A DNA stretch of 12,500 nt. Origin: DASXTS01 sp036505275 (GTDB taxonomy: Bacteria; Actinomycetota; Actinomycetes; Mycobacteriales; Pseudonocardiaceae). The notes beneath the pieces were generated by a model. It saw only the letters and a program-made list of their open reading frames with translations, was not told the DNA's origin and did not search any database. The DNA is taken from contig DASXTS010000311.1 in NCBI GenBank assembly GCA_036505275.1, forward strand, positions 1 to 12,500, in the 5' to 3' direction. The position numbers were made by a program, and so were the translations under genes. The stretch's first letter is position 1. Each line of letters begins with the position of its first letter. Shown here piece after piece: positions 5,786 through 11,951 of this stretch.

Positions 5786-6925
5786 ATGTCGAGAACGACG
5801 CGAAACAAGGTGGTACTGGTCTCGGCGCTGACGGCGGCTGTGCTGGGCGTCGCGGGGCTGGCCGCGCTTGCCGTCCCGGCCGGGGCCGGCACGCAGCCGT
5901 CGCTGCCGGATGTGTCGGCCGAGGACCTGGTGTCTTCGGCGCTGTCCGCGCGGCTGCCCGCGCTGGCCGGCACGATCCAAGTCGACAATGCGCTCGGCCT
6001 GCCGGCCGTGCCCGGTCTGCCACTGCAGGTTCGCAACGGCAACTCGCAGGTCCGGGTGTGGTTCGACGGCGAAGGCCGCAGCCGGGTGTCGCTGCCGAGC
6101 GATCTCGGTGAGCAGACCATGGTCGACGACGGCACGACGCTGTGGCGGTGGAGCTCGCTCGACCGCACCGTCACCAAGATCACTCACCCGGCCGGGTCAA
6201 CCGGCCACGACGAGGCGCTCGACCCCGCGACGGCCGCCAACGGGTTGCTGGCCCTGGTGCGGCCGACCAGCACCGTCTCGGTGGACGGCACCGCGACGGT
6301 GGCCGACCGGCCGGCGTACCAGCTGGTGCTCGCCCCGGCGCCGACCGAGCGGACGCTGCTGCGCGAGGTGCGGGTGGCCATCGACGCCGAGACCCGCATC
6401 CCGCTGCGGCTGGAGGTGCTGGCCAACGGCACGAACGACCCGGTCTTCTCGATCGGCTTCGAGCAGCTCAGCCTAGGCCCGCAGGACCCCGCGCTGTTCC
6501 AGTTCAGCCCGCCGGCCGGCGCGACCGTGACCGAGCCCGACGTCACGAGCGGTCGTCCCGCCAAACCGGAGGTCACGGGCGGTCCGGCCGCCAAACCGGA
6601 CGGCACGACCGGCCCGTTCGGCCCGTTCAGCGGTGCCGAGCCGACCATCGTGGGCGACGGCTGGGACACGGTGATCGTGGTCAAGCTGGCGGACGGGCTG
6701 CTGTCCGGCGGTGGAATCCCCGCCGGTGGAACCCCGGGCGGCTTCGATCCGCAGGGATTGGACCCGAAGGCGCTGCTCGAGCGGTTCGGCACCCCGGTCA
6801 GCGGCGCATGGGGCTCCGGCCGGCTGATCAGCACCGCGGTGCTCTCGGTGATCATCACCGAGGACGGCCGGGTGGCCGCCGGCGCGGTGCCGCAGCAGGT
6901 GCTGATCGAGGCGCTGTCTCGGTGA
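5786..6925 (+). CDS. Secreted LolA/RseB-fold-like lipid-binding protein of an ABC exporter operon
   Basis: The 379-residue product starts with an export signal (basic MSRTTRNK, hydrophobic 9-31, possible AxA cleavage near 32-36). It has no cysteine, so it is not a lipoprotein. The ATG at 5786 gives the neatest signal peptide; in-frame ATGs at 5777 and 5765 (the latter with a weak GCAGGTG) are alternatives. Residues about 43-242 carry features of actinobacterial LolA/MucB-RseB-like proteins: SQVRVWFDGEGRSRVSL, TTLWRWSSLDRTVTKI, RPAYQLVLAP, VRVAIDAETRIPLRLEV and FSIGFEQLSLG. A repetitive Pro/Gly/Thr linker (250-285) leads to a C-terminal block with VSGAWGSGRLISTAVLSVII. LolA-type folds bind acyl chains, but a Gram-positive has no LolB or outer membrane, so ligand delivery to the kinase or to the ABC pump is inference. 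Its stop overlaps the ATPase start by 4 bases. Confidence 0.8.
   Translation: MSRTTRNKVVLVSALTAAVLGVAGLAALAVPAGAGTQPSLPDVSAEDLVSSALSARLPALAGTIQVDNALGLPAVPGLPLQVRNGNSQVRVWFDGEGRSRVSLPSDLGEQTMVDDGTTLWRWSSLDRTVTKITHPAGSTGHDEALDPATAANGLLALVRPTSTVSVDGTATVADRPAYQLVLAPAPTERTLLREVRVAIDAETRIPLRLEVLANGTNDPVFSIGFEQLSLGPQDPALFQFSPPAGATVTEPDVTSGRPAKPEVTGGPAAKPDGTTGPFGPFSGAEPTIVGDGWDTVIVVKLADGLLSGGGIPAGGTPGGFDPQGLDPKALLERFGTPVSGAWGSGRLISTAVLSVIITEDGRVAAGAVPQQVLIEALSR
6539..6628 (+). repeat. 30-bp in-frame tandem repeat encoding the LolA-like protein's linker
   Basis: Three consecutive 30-bp units (6539-6568, 6569-6598, 6599-6628) encode DVTSGRPAKP, EVTGGPAAKP and the diverged DGTTGPFGPF. The first two are close copies at the DNA level and share the ending GCCAAACCG. 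The repeat forms a flexible Pro/Gly/Thr linker between the lipid-binding-like domain and the C-terminal block, and its copy number could vary between strains. Confidence 0.7.
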
Positions 6926-7998
6926 CCTCGACGGCCCGCGACCCAGGGGTGGCCGGCGCTTCGGTGCCGGCCACCTCGGCCGTCGACGGCAAAACCCCGC
7001 AGGCGATGGCGGTGCGGGTCCGTGGGCTGCGCAAGGTGTTCGGCCGTACCCGGCGCACGGTCGCGGTAGACGGCGTCGATCTTGACGTACCGGCCGGCGC
7101 CGTGCTCGGCGTGCTCGGCCCGAACGGGTCGGGCAAGACCACGATGATCAGGATGCTGCTCGGGCTGTGCCGCCCGACCGCAGGCGAGGTGGAGCTGCTC
7201 GGATCACGGATGCCGGAGGACGCCGTCGACGTGCTCCCGAGGGTCGGCGCGCTGGTCGAGGGGCCGGGCTTCCACCCGTTCCTGTCCGGCCGGGAGAACC
7301 TGCTGCGCTGCGCCGCCTTCGAGCCGCTGGTGCCGGCGTCCAAGATGTCGTCCATCGTGGACGACGCGCTGGCGCGGGTCGGGCTGGCCGGCGCGGCGCG
7401 GCGGGCCTACCGCGGCTACTCCCTCGGCATGAAGCAGCGGCTCGGACTGGCATCCGCGCTGCTGGTGCCGCGCGAGCTCGTGGTGCTGGACGAGCCGACC
7501 AACGGCCTCGACCCCGCCGGCACGCGCGAGGTGCGTCGGATCATCGCCGAGCTGCACGAAGCCGGCAGCACGGTGCTGGTGTCCTCGCACCTGCTCTCCG
7601 AGGTGGAGGCCACCTGTACGCACGTCGCCGTGCTGCAGGCGGGCGCCGTCGTCGCACAGGGTCCGCTCGCCCGCATGCTGGAGGGCGACCAGCCGGTGCT
7701 GGAAGTGATCACCTCTGACGCCGACCTTGCGCTGGCCAGCCTCCGCGCGGCCGGTGTGCCGACCCGGCCCTGCCGCGGCGGCGTCGAGGCCGAGCTGCTG
7801 GTGACCACCGCACCGGCGGTGATCGCCACCCTGGTCCGGGCCGGCGTCTCGGTGTACGAGGCCCGCCGCCGGCGCACCGGCCTGGAGGAGCTCTTCGCCG
7901 CGCTCACCGAGGAGGACACCGAGGAGGGCACCGTGGCGGGCACCATGGCGGGCACCGGAAAAGGCGCCGCGGGGGGCACCGTGGGCGGCGCCGGATGA
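6922..7998 (+). CDS. ABC transporter ATP-binding protein (BcrA/DrrA-like exporter type)
   Basis: The 358-residue ATPase starts at the GTG inside the upstream stop (GTGA overlap), so it is translated with the LolA-like gene. After a leader of about 30 residues come Walker A (GPNGSGKTT, 66-74), a Q-loop where glutamate replaces the usual glutamine (GALVEGPGF, Glu113), signature YSLGMKQRL (166-174) instead of LSGGQ, Walker B (LVVLDEP, 186-192), D-loop (NGLDPAG) and H-loop His223 (SSHLLSEVE). These variants are typical of the actinobacterial BcrA/DrrA family, so the enzyme should be active. A C-terminal regulatory domain (about 255-330) is followed by a Gly/Thr/Ala-rich tail with a 12-bp DNA repeat (7933-7956). 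It should power the membrane partner encoded next as an exporter; the substrate is unknown. Confidence 0.93.
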   Translation: MTSTARDPGVAGASVPATSAVDGKTPQAMAVRVRGLRKVFGRTRRTVAVDGVDLDVPAGAVLGVLGPNGSGKTTMIRMLLGLCRPTAGEVELLGSRMPEDAVDVLPRVGALVEGPGFHPFLSGRENLLRCAAFEPLVPASKMSSIVDDALARVGLAGAARRAYRGYSLGMKQRLGLASALLVPRELVVLDEPTNGLDPAGTREVRRIIAELHEAGSTVLVSSHLLSEVEATCTHVAVLQAGAVVAQGPLARMLEGDQPVLEVITSDADLALASLRAAGVPTRPCRGGVEAELLVTTAPAVIATLVRAGVSVYEARRRRTGLEELFAALTEEDTEEGTVAGTMAGTGKGAAGGTVGGAG

Positions 7999-8822
7999 CA
8001 GCGCCGGTGCCCAGCCTCGCCCGCCTGCTGCGCAGCGAACTGCGCTGGGTGTTCCGCCGGCCGCGGACGATCATCGCGCTGACCCTGCTCGCCGGGCTGC
8101 CGGTGGCCATCGGTGTCGGCGTGGTGGTATCCGGCGGCCCGTCCGGCGACGACGGCCAGTCACTCATCGCTCAGGTCGCCGGCAACGGCCTCGTGCTGCC
8201 GATCGCCGCGCTGTCCAGCGCGCTGTTCCTGCTGCTGCCGCTGGTCGTCTCGATGTCCGCGGCGGACGCGCTGGCCGGCGAAACCGCGCACGGCACGCTG
8301 CGCGGCCTGTTGCTGGCGCCGCTCGGCCGGGTGCGGCTCGTCGCCGTGAAGTCGCTGGGGGTGCTCGCGGTGGCCGCCACCGCGGTGACGCTGATCGTCG
8401 CGGTGGGCGTGGCCACCGGCCTGGTGATCGTCGGCGGCGGGGACGGCGTGTTGACGCTCTCCGGCACGTCGCTGCCCTTGGTGCCGGCGTTGTGGCGGGT
8501 GGCGCTCGCCGCCCTGTGGACGGTGGTGCAGCTGGCCGCGATCGGCGCGGTCGCGCTGGCGGTGTCTTCGGTGACCGAGCATCCGCTCGTGGTGCTCGCG
8601 GTGACCATCGGCGGCCTCATCGTGATCGGTGTGATGAGTGTGATCCCGGCGCTGGACTGGCTGCGGCCGGTGCTGCTGCCCACCGGCTGGACCGCGATCG
8701 CCGACGTGCTGCGCGACCCGGTGCCCTGGCACGACCTGCTCGTCAGCTCTTACCGCGCCGGCTGCTACCTGCTCATCGGGCTGTCCCTCACGGTGGCCCG
8801 CATGCTGACCAGGGACGCGTGA
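7995..8822 (+). CDS. ABC-2-type transporter permease
   Basis: The ATG overlaps the ATPase stop by 4 bases (ATGA). The 275-residue protein has an N-terminal amphipathic region with LRSELRWVFRRPRT, followed by six predicted membrane segments at about 25-46, 66-88, 117-147, 167-192, 197-219 and 252-270. Between the second and third is ADALAGETAHGTLRGLLLAP with GRVR, the Glu/Gly-Thr coupling motif of ABC-2 permeases that contacts the ATPase. The partner ATPase and this single permease would work as a homodimeric pair in the cytoplasmic membrane. Its role, inferred from the neighbours, is export of a lipid, peptide or antibiotic sensed by the divergent two-component system. The transported compound cannot be read from sequence. 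Confidence 0.92.
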   Translation: MTAPVPSLARLLRSELRWVFRRPRTIIALTLLAGLPVAIGVGVVVSGGPSGDDGQSLIAQVAGNGLVLPIAALSSALFLLLPLVVSMSAADALAGETAHGTLRGLLLAPLGRVRLVAVKSLGVLAVAATAVTLIVAVGVATGLVIVGGGDGVLTLSGTSLPLVPALWRVALAALWTVVQLAAIGAVALAVSSVTEHPLVVLAVTIGGLIVIGVMSVIPALDWLRPVLLPTGWTAIADVLRDPVPWHDLLVSSYRAGCYLLIGLSLTVARMLTRDA

Positions 8823-8840
8823 GGAGCAGAATCCGGCGGC

Positions 8841-9128
8841 ATGAGCAAGCTGCTGACCGAAGAGCAGGTCTCCGAGGCGCTGGCCAAGCTCGATGGCTGG
8901 TCGCGGGACGGCGACTCGATCGTGCGCACCGCCGAGCTGGCAAGCTTCCCGGCGGCGATAGAGGCCGTCCGCCGGGTCGCGGAGATCGCCGAGGCACGCA
9001 ACCACCACCCGGACATCGACATCCGCTGGCGCACGCTGACCTTCCGCTGTTCCACGCACTCCGAGGGCGGCCTGACCGACAAGGACGTCGACCTGGCCGC
9101 TGAGATCAACCGGGTGCTGGAGTCATAG
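8841..9128 (+). CDS. phhB: Pterin-4a-carbinolamine dehydratase
   Basis: The 95-residue protein has the full family signature EARNHHPDIDIRW followed by STHSEGGLTDKD, with the catalytic histidines His55, His56 and His73, at the normal family length. The enzyme dehydrates 4a-hydroxy-tetrahydropterin to quinonoid dihydropterin in the cytoplasm, recycling the cofactor of aromatic amino-acid hydroxylases. No such hydroxylase is in the window, and many actinobacteria keep this gene without an obvious partner. The ATG at 8841 lies 18 bases after the permease stop. GAGGAG at 8821-8826 is 14 bases upstream, a little far for an ideal ribosome site. It could be co-transcribed with the ABC operon, but family and gene order suggest it belongs with the convergent mannosyltransferase locus. 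Its 3' end overlaps that gene by 23 bases. Confidence 0.93.
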   Translation: MSKLLTEEQVSEALAKLDGWSRDGDSIVRTAELASFPAAIEAVRRVAEIAEARNHHPDIDIRWRTLTFRCSTHSEGGLTDKDVDLAAEINRVLES

Positions 9129-10365
9129 CGCGCTGCGACGTCATCTGTGGCGTCATCGGTGGCGTCATCGGTAGCGCTGTCGGCTGCGCGCGCCGGTGCA
9201 GGGTCACCACCATGGCCACCAGAGTCAGAACCGCGGCGACCGGGTACGCCCATCCCGGCGCGGACAGGTACCACGGCCGCGGGATGATCCACATCGCTCG
9301 CTGGGCGTTCACCAGCAGCGGGATGAGGTAGCTGCCGACGAGGAGCAGCCACAGCAGCGCGGCCGCCCGCACCAGAGCACGAGCCGACACCGGGCCGTGC
9401 ACCAGCCAGACCAGCGCCGGCAGCACCCACACCCAATGGTGGCTCCACGAGATCGGTGAGACGAGCAGCCCGAAGAACTGCACCACCACAATCGCAGCCA
9501 ACGTGTCGCCCGCGCGCACCGCGGCACGCAGCGCAAGCCCGGCGAGCACGGCGGCCGCGGCGACCGCGACCAGCCACTGCGGCCCCGTCGCGACGTCGAA
9601 GCCCAGGGACCGGGCCAGCGCGCCGCGCAGCGACTGGTTGATCGCCGAGCCGACCGGCCCAATCCGGCTCGCATCGCCGAGCAGGTGCAGCCAGTACTGG
9701 GCCGACGCCGTTGGCGCGACGGCGAACGTCAGCGCCACGGTGGCGACGAACCATGCGGCCGACCACCCCGCCGCCGCGTACCGGCGCTTTGCCAGGAAGT
9801 ACAGCCCCGAGACCGCCGGCACCAGCTTCACCCCGGCGGCGAGGCCCACCCCGAGGCCGGCCGTCACGTCGCGGGTGGCCAGCAGCGCGGAGAGCAGCAC
9901 GGCGACCAGCACCATATTGACCTGGCCGTAGTTGAACGTGGTCCGCACCGGCTCGAACCACATCGCCGCCGCGGTCCACAGCATGGCGTACCGGCGCAGG
10001 CGCGCCTGGCTGGCTGCCGCCGCCGGCAGCACGAGGCGAACCGAGCACCGCGCTATCCAGTACAGGCAACCGATGGACAGCACCTGCCAGCCGAGGCGCA
10101 CCAGCCACCACGGCAGCCAGGACAGCGGTAGCAACACGAGTGCCGCGAATGGCGGGTAGGTGAACGGCAGCGGGAACTGCTCGGAGAACTCGCCGAGCCT
10201 GAAGTCGTACAGGGCGCCGCTGAACAGGCCTGGCGAGGCGTGCCGGTAGACCCTCAGGTCGATCATGCTGGTGGTCCTCGGCACCAGCTGCAGCAGGAAG
10301 TGCGCCATGAGCGAGACCGCCAGCACGGTCGCGGCCAGCCGATCCGAGTCAATCAGGCGGCGCAT
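9106..10365 (-). CDS. pimE: GT87 polyprenol-phosphate-mannose-dependent alpha-mannosyltransferase, PimE-like
   Basis: The 419-residue protein has about ten or more hydrophobic segments and the GT87 (GT-C fold) marks: SMIDLRVYRH, with the presumed catalytic Asp36 on the outer face after TM1; PLPFTYPPFAALVLLPL; NYGQVNMVLV; AAGVKLVP; INQSLRGAL; and SPISWSHHWVW. Such enzymes add mannose from polyprenyl-phosphate-mannose to lipid acceptors on the outer side of the membrane. PimE (Rv1159, about 430 residues) adds the fifth mannose of phosphatidylinositol mannosides. Neighbourhood with phhB, mutT2 and lpqW supports PimE, but GT87 paralogues are hard to separate by eye. The ATG follows the serine-hydrolase stop with no gap (TGAATG), implying translational coupling. 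The C-terminus ends in a Met-Thr-Pro repeat and overlaps phhB tail to tail. Confidence 0.85.
   Translation of the reverse strand: MRRLIDSDRLAATVLAVSLMAHFLLQLVPRTTSMIDLRVYRHASPGLFSGALYDFRLGEFSEQFPLPFTYPPFAALVLLPLSWLPWWLVRLGWQVLSIGCLYWIARCSVRLVLPAAAASQARLRRYAMLWTAAAMWFEPVRTTFNYGQVNMVLVAVLLSALLATRDVTAGLGVGLAAGVKLVPAVSGLYFLAKRRYAAAGWSAAWFVATVALTFAVAPTASAQYWLHLLGDASRIGPVGSAINQSLRGALARSLGFDVATGPQWLVAVAAAAVLAGLALRAAVRAGDTLAAIVVVQFFGLLVSPISWSHHWVWVLPALVWLVHGPVSARALVRAAALLWLLLVGSYLIPLLVNAQRAMWIIPRPWYLSAPGWAYPVAAVLTLVAMVVTLHRRAQPTALPMTPPMTPQMTSQRAMTPAPG
9137..9172. repeat. 12-bp tandem repeat in the 3' end of the mannosyltransferase gene
   Basis: GGCGTCATCGGT occurs twice exactly (9149-9160, 9161-9172), preceded by the variant GACGTCATCTGT (9137-9148). 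Read on the minus strand it encodes the MTPPMTPQMTS tail of the mannosyltransferase. It starts 9 bases after the convergent phhB stop, so it is also the 3' end of the phhB transcript. It probably grew by slippage in a tail that carries no known catalytic function. Confidence 0.75.
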
Positions 10366-11358
10366 TCAGAACCGGCCGGCGAAGATCAGCCTGGCCACCT
10401 CGGTGTCGGTGGCCCTGCCCTGGTCGTAGCCGCCATTGCCGTGCAGGTCGTTCATCACCGCCATGGTGTACCGCTCGCCGGGCCCCACGAAGCCCACCGA
10501 GTTCATTACCCAGCCGGTGTTTTCCAGCGACCAGCCGTTCTTGTTACCCGGGGTGGCCGCCGGTCCGGCTCCCCACACGCCCCACCTCTGGTTGCTCGCG
10601 ACCGCGCGCATCTGTCCGACGACGTAGTCCCGCAGCTCGGCCGGCAACTCGGCGAGCACGTAGTTGATCAGGCGGTCCAGGTCGTCCGGGGTGCACTTCA
10701 TGAAACCCCAGTATCGCGGGAATCCCTGGACGAACGTGATGGAGGTCAGCCCGTACCGGGGGAAGCGGGTGGCGAAGCCGTCGCGTCCGTAGCGGCTCCA
10801 CAGCGTGTCCGCCGCGTTGTCGTCCGAGCTGTGCAGCATGGCCTCGATCAGCGCGCGGTCCTCCGCGCTGAGCGTGATCGTGCCGGCCCGATCGCGCAGC
10901 AGCAGGTCCACCGTCATGGCCAGCTTCACGGTTGACGCCGTCCAGACAAGCTTGGTGGCGTAGCCGTCGCGCCACACCGCGCCGGTTTGCCGGTCCCGCA
11001 CCACGATGCCCACCGTGCCAGGCCGCTGCCGGACATAGGCCTGCGCGGCCGTGAACCGGCGCTGGAAGTCGCAGTCGAAGCCGGCGTCCGGCTGCGGGCA
11101 CTGCGCCGCGGCGGCCGTCGTCGCGCTCTGTGCGGATGCCGTTGCCGGTGCGGATGCCGTCGTCGTCGAGGTGCTCGTCACCGCCGGACCGGTGGTCGCG
11201 GTGTCGGCCTTGAGCGCGGCGGCTGTCCCGCCCGCTGTCCCGCCCGCCGCCGGTGCGGCCCGCGGCAATCCCAGCTCCTGGGTCCCGCAACCCACCGCCG
11301 CGGCGGCTAGCAGCGCCAGCACCAGCACACCGCGGACCGCCCGCAACCGGGTGCCCAC
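10366..11358 (-). CDS. Lipoprotein serine hydrolase of the class A beta-lactamase / D,D-peptidase fold
   Basis: The GTG at 11358 is chosen because a lipoprotein signal follows at once (VRGVLVLALLAAAAVGCG, lipobox AVGC, Cys24) and GGGGA lies 7 bases upstream. A longer reading to 11586 would overlap the divergent acetyltransferase and adds no domain. After a Thr/Ser/Ala-rich linker (about 40-86) the domain shows the SxxK motif TASTVKLAM (Ser142, Lys145), an SDN-like SSDDNAAD (177-184) and a KTG-like GNKNGWS (Lys273). I see no clear omega-loop ExxLN, so strong beta-lactamase activity is not expected. Cell-wall D,D-peptidase or penicillin-binding activity outside the membrane is more likely. The mannosyltransferase follows without a gap, so both may be made together for envelope assembly. 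The exact substrate is unknown. Confidence 0.85.
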   Translation of the reverse strand: MGTRLRAVRGVLVLALLAAAAVGCGTQELGLPRAAPAAGGTAGGTAAALKADTATTGPAVTSTSTTTASAPATASAQSATTAAAAQCPQPDAGFDCDFQRRFTAAQAYVRQRPGTVGIVVRDRQTGAVWRDGYATKLVWTASTVKLAMTVDLLLRDRAGTITLSAEDRALIEAMLHSSDDNAADTLWSRYGRDGFATRFPRYGLTSITFVQGFPRYWGFMKCTPDDLDRLINYVLAELPAELRDYVVGQMRAVASNQRWGVWGAGPAATPGNKNGWSLENTGWVMNSVGFVGPGERYTMAVMNDLHGNGGYDQGRATDTEVARLIFAGRF

Positions 11359-11407
11359 CTGGCCGTCCCCGTCCGTCCGTTTCCGATCAGGCGAGCAGAC
11401 TACCGGC

Positions 11408-11902
11408 GTGCAGATCCGCCATCGCGACGCCGCCGCGGACACCGATGCCGCCACCACCGCGGTGGCGGCCTTCCTGCGTGAGCGGAGCTCCCTGCGCGTC
11501 GCCCGACTCGGCGCCCTGCTGCACCCGCTCGACCACCCCGCGCTGCTCGCCATCGGTGACGACGGCGGCCTGGCCGGCGTCCTCACCTACGTCGTGGATC
11601 GGCTGTCGTGCGAGGTCCTCACCGTGCACACCGCGTCCCAGTGGCACGGCACCGGCACCGCGCTGATCTCCGCGGTAGCCCGCCACGCGGCCGCCGCTGG
11701 CTGCACCCGGCTCTGGCTGGTCACCACCAACGACAACGTCGACGCCCTGCGCTTCTATCAGCGCCGCGGTTTCCGCCTCGCCACCCTGCACCCTGGCGCC
11801 GTGGACGCCAGCCGCGCCACCCTCAAACCCGAGATCCCTCTCACCGGCGCCTACGGCATCCCCTTGCGCGACGAGCTCGTGCTCATCAGATCGCTCGCCT
11901 GA
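11408..11902 (+). CDS. GNAT-family N-acetyltransferase
   Basis: The 164-residue cytoplasmic protein has the GNAT fold: a short N-terminal strand (VQIRHRD), beta-strands with LLAIGDDGGLAGVLTYVV, the acetyl-CoA loop QWHGTGTALISAV (78-90, Q-x-x-G-x-G form), then RLWLVTTNDNVDALRFYQRRGFRLA (101-125), where Asn and Tyr are typical of motif B. It ends with IPLTGAYGIPLRDELVL, a tail I recall in a common actinobacterial subgroup with no known substrate. The GTG at 11408 is the only start near the domain. It lacks a ribosome site, and CAGACT at 11396-11401 would fit a leaderless mRNA. The gene diverges from the serine hydrolase across only 49 bases, so their promoters must overlap. The acyl acceptor (small molecule, peptide or antibiotic) cannot be deduced. 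Confidence 0.9.
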   Translation: MQIRHRDAAADTDAATTAVAAFLRERSSLRVARLGALLHPLDHPALLAIGDDGGLAGVLTYVVDRLSCEVLTVHTASQWHGTGTALISAVARHAAAAGCTRLWLVTTNDNVDALRFYQRRGFRLATLHPGAVDASRATLKPEIPLTGAYGIPLRDELVLIRSLA

Positions 11903-11951
11903 CAGCGAATGAAACAGTAGGCGATCGGACATTAATCCGGTCTACCCCGAT

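Noticed and set aside
6142..6921. Upstream extension of the ABC ATPase frame
   Set aside because: It is an off-frame reading through the LolA-like gene; the GTG in the stop overlap at 6922 is the natural coupled start.
8841..9128. Pterin dehydratase as evidence of a phenylalanine-hydroxylation operon
   Set aside because: No aromatic amino-acid hydroxylase or other pterin gene is present in the window.
11359..11586. N-terminal extension of the serine hydrolase to an ATG at 11586
   Set aside because: It would overlap the conserved start of the divergent acetyltransferase and bury the signal peptide behind 76 Ser/Arg-rich residues.
11903..11951. Weak hairpin between the acetyltransferase and HNH genes (ATCGG/CCGAT) as a bidirectional terminator
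   Set aside because: Only 5 bp with a competing inner CGGA/TCCG pairing and no T-tract, so it is too weak to list.
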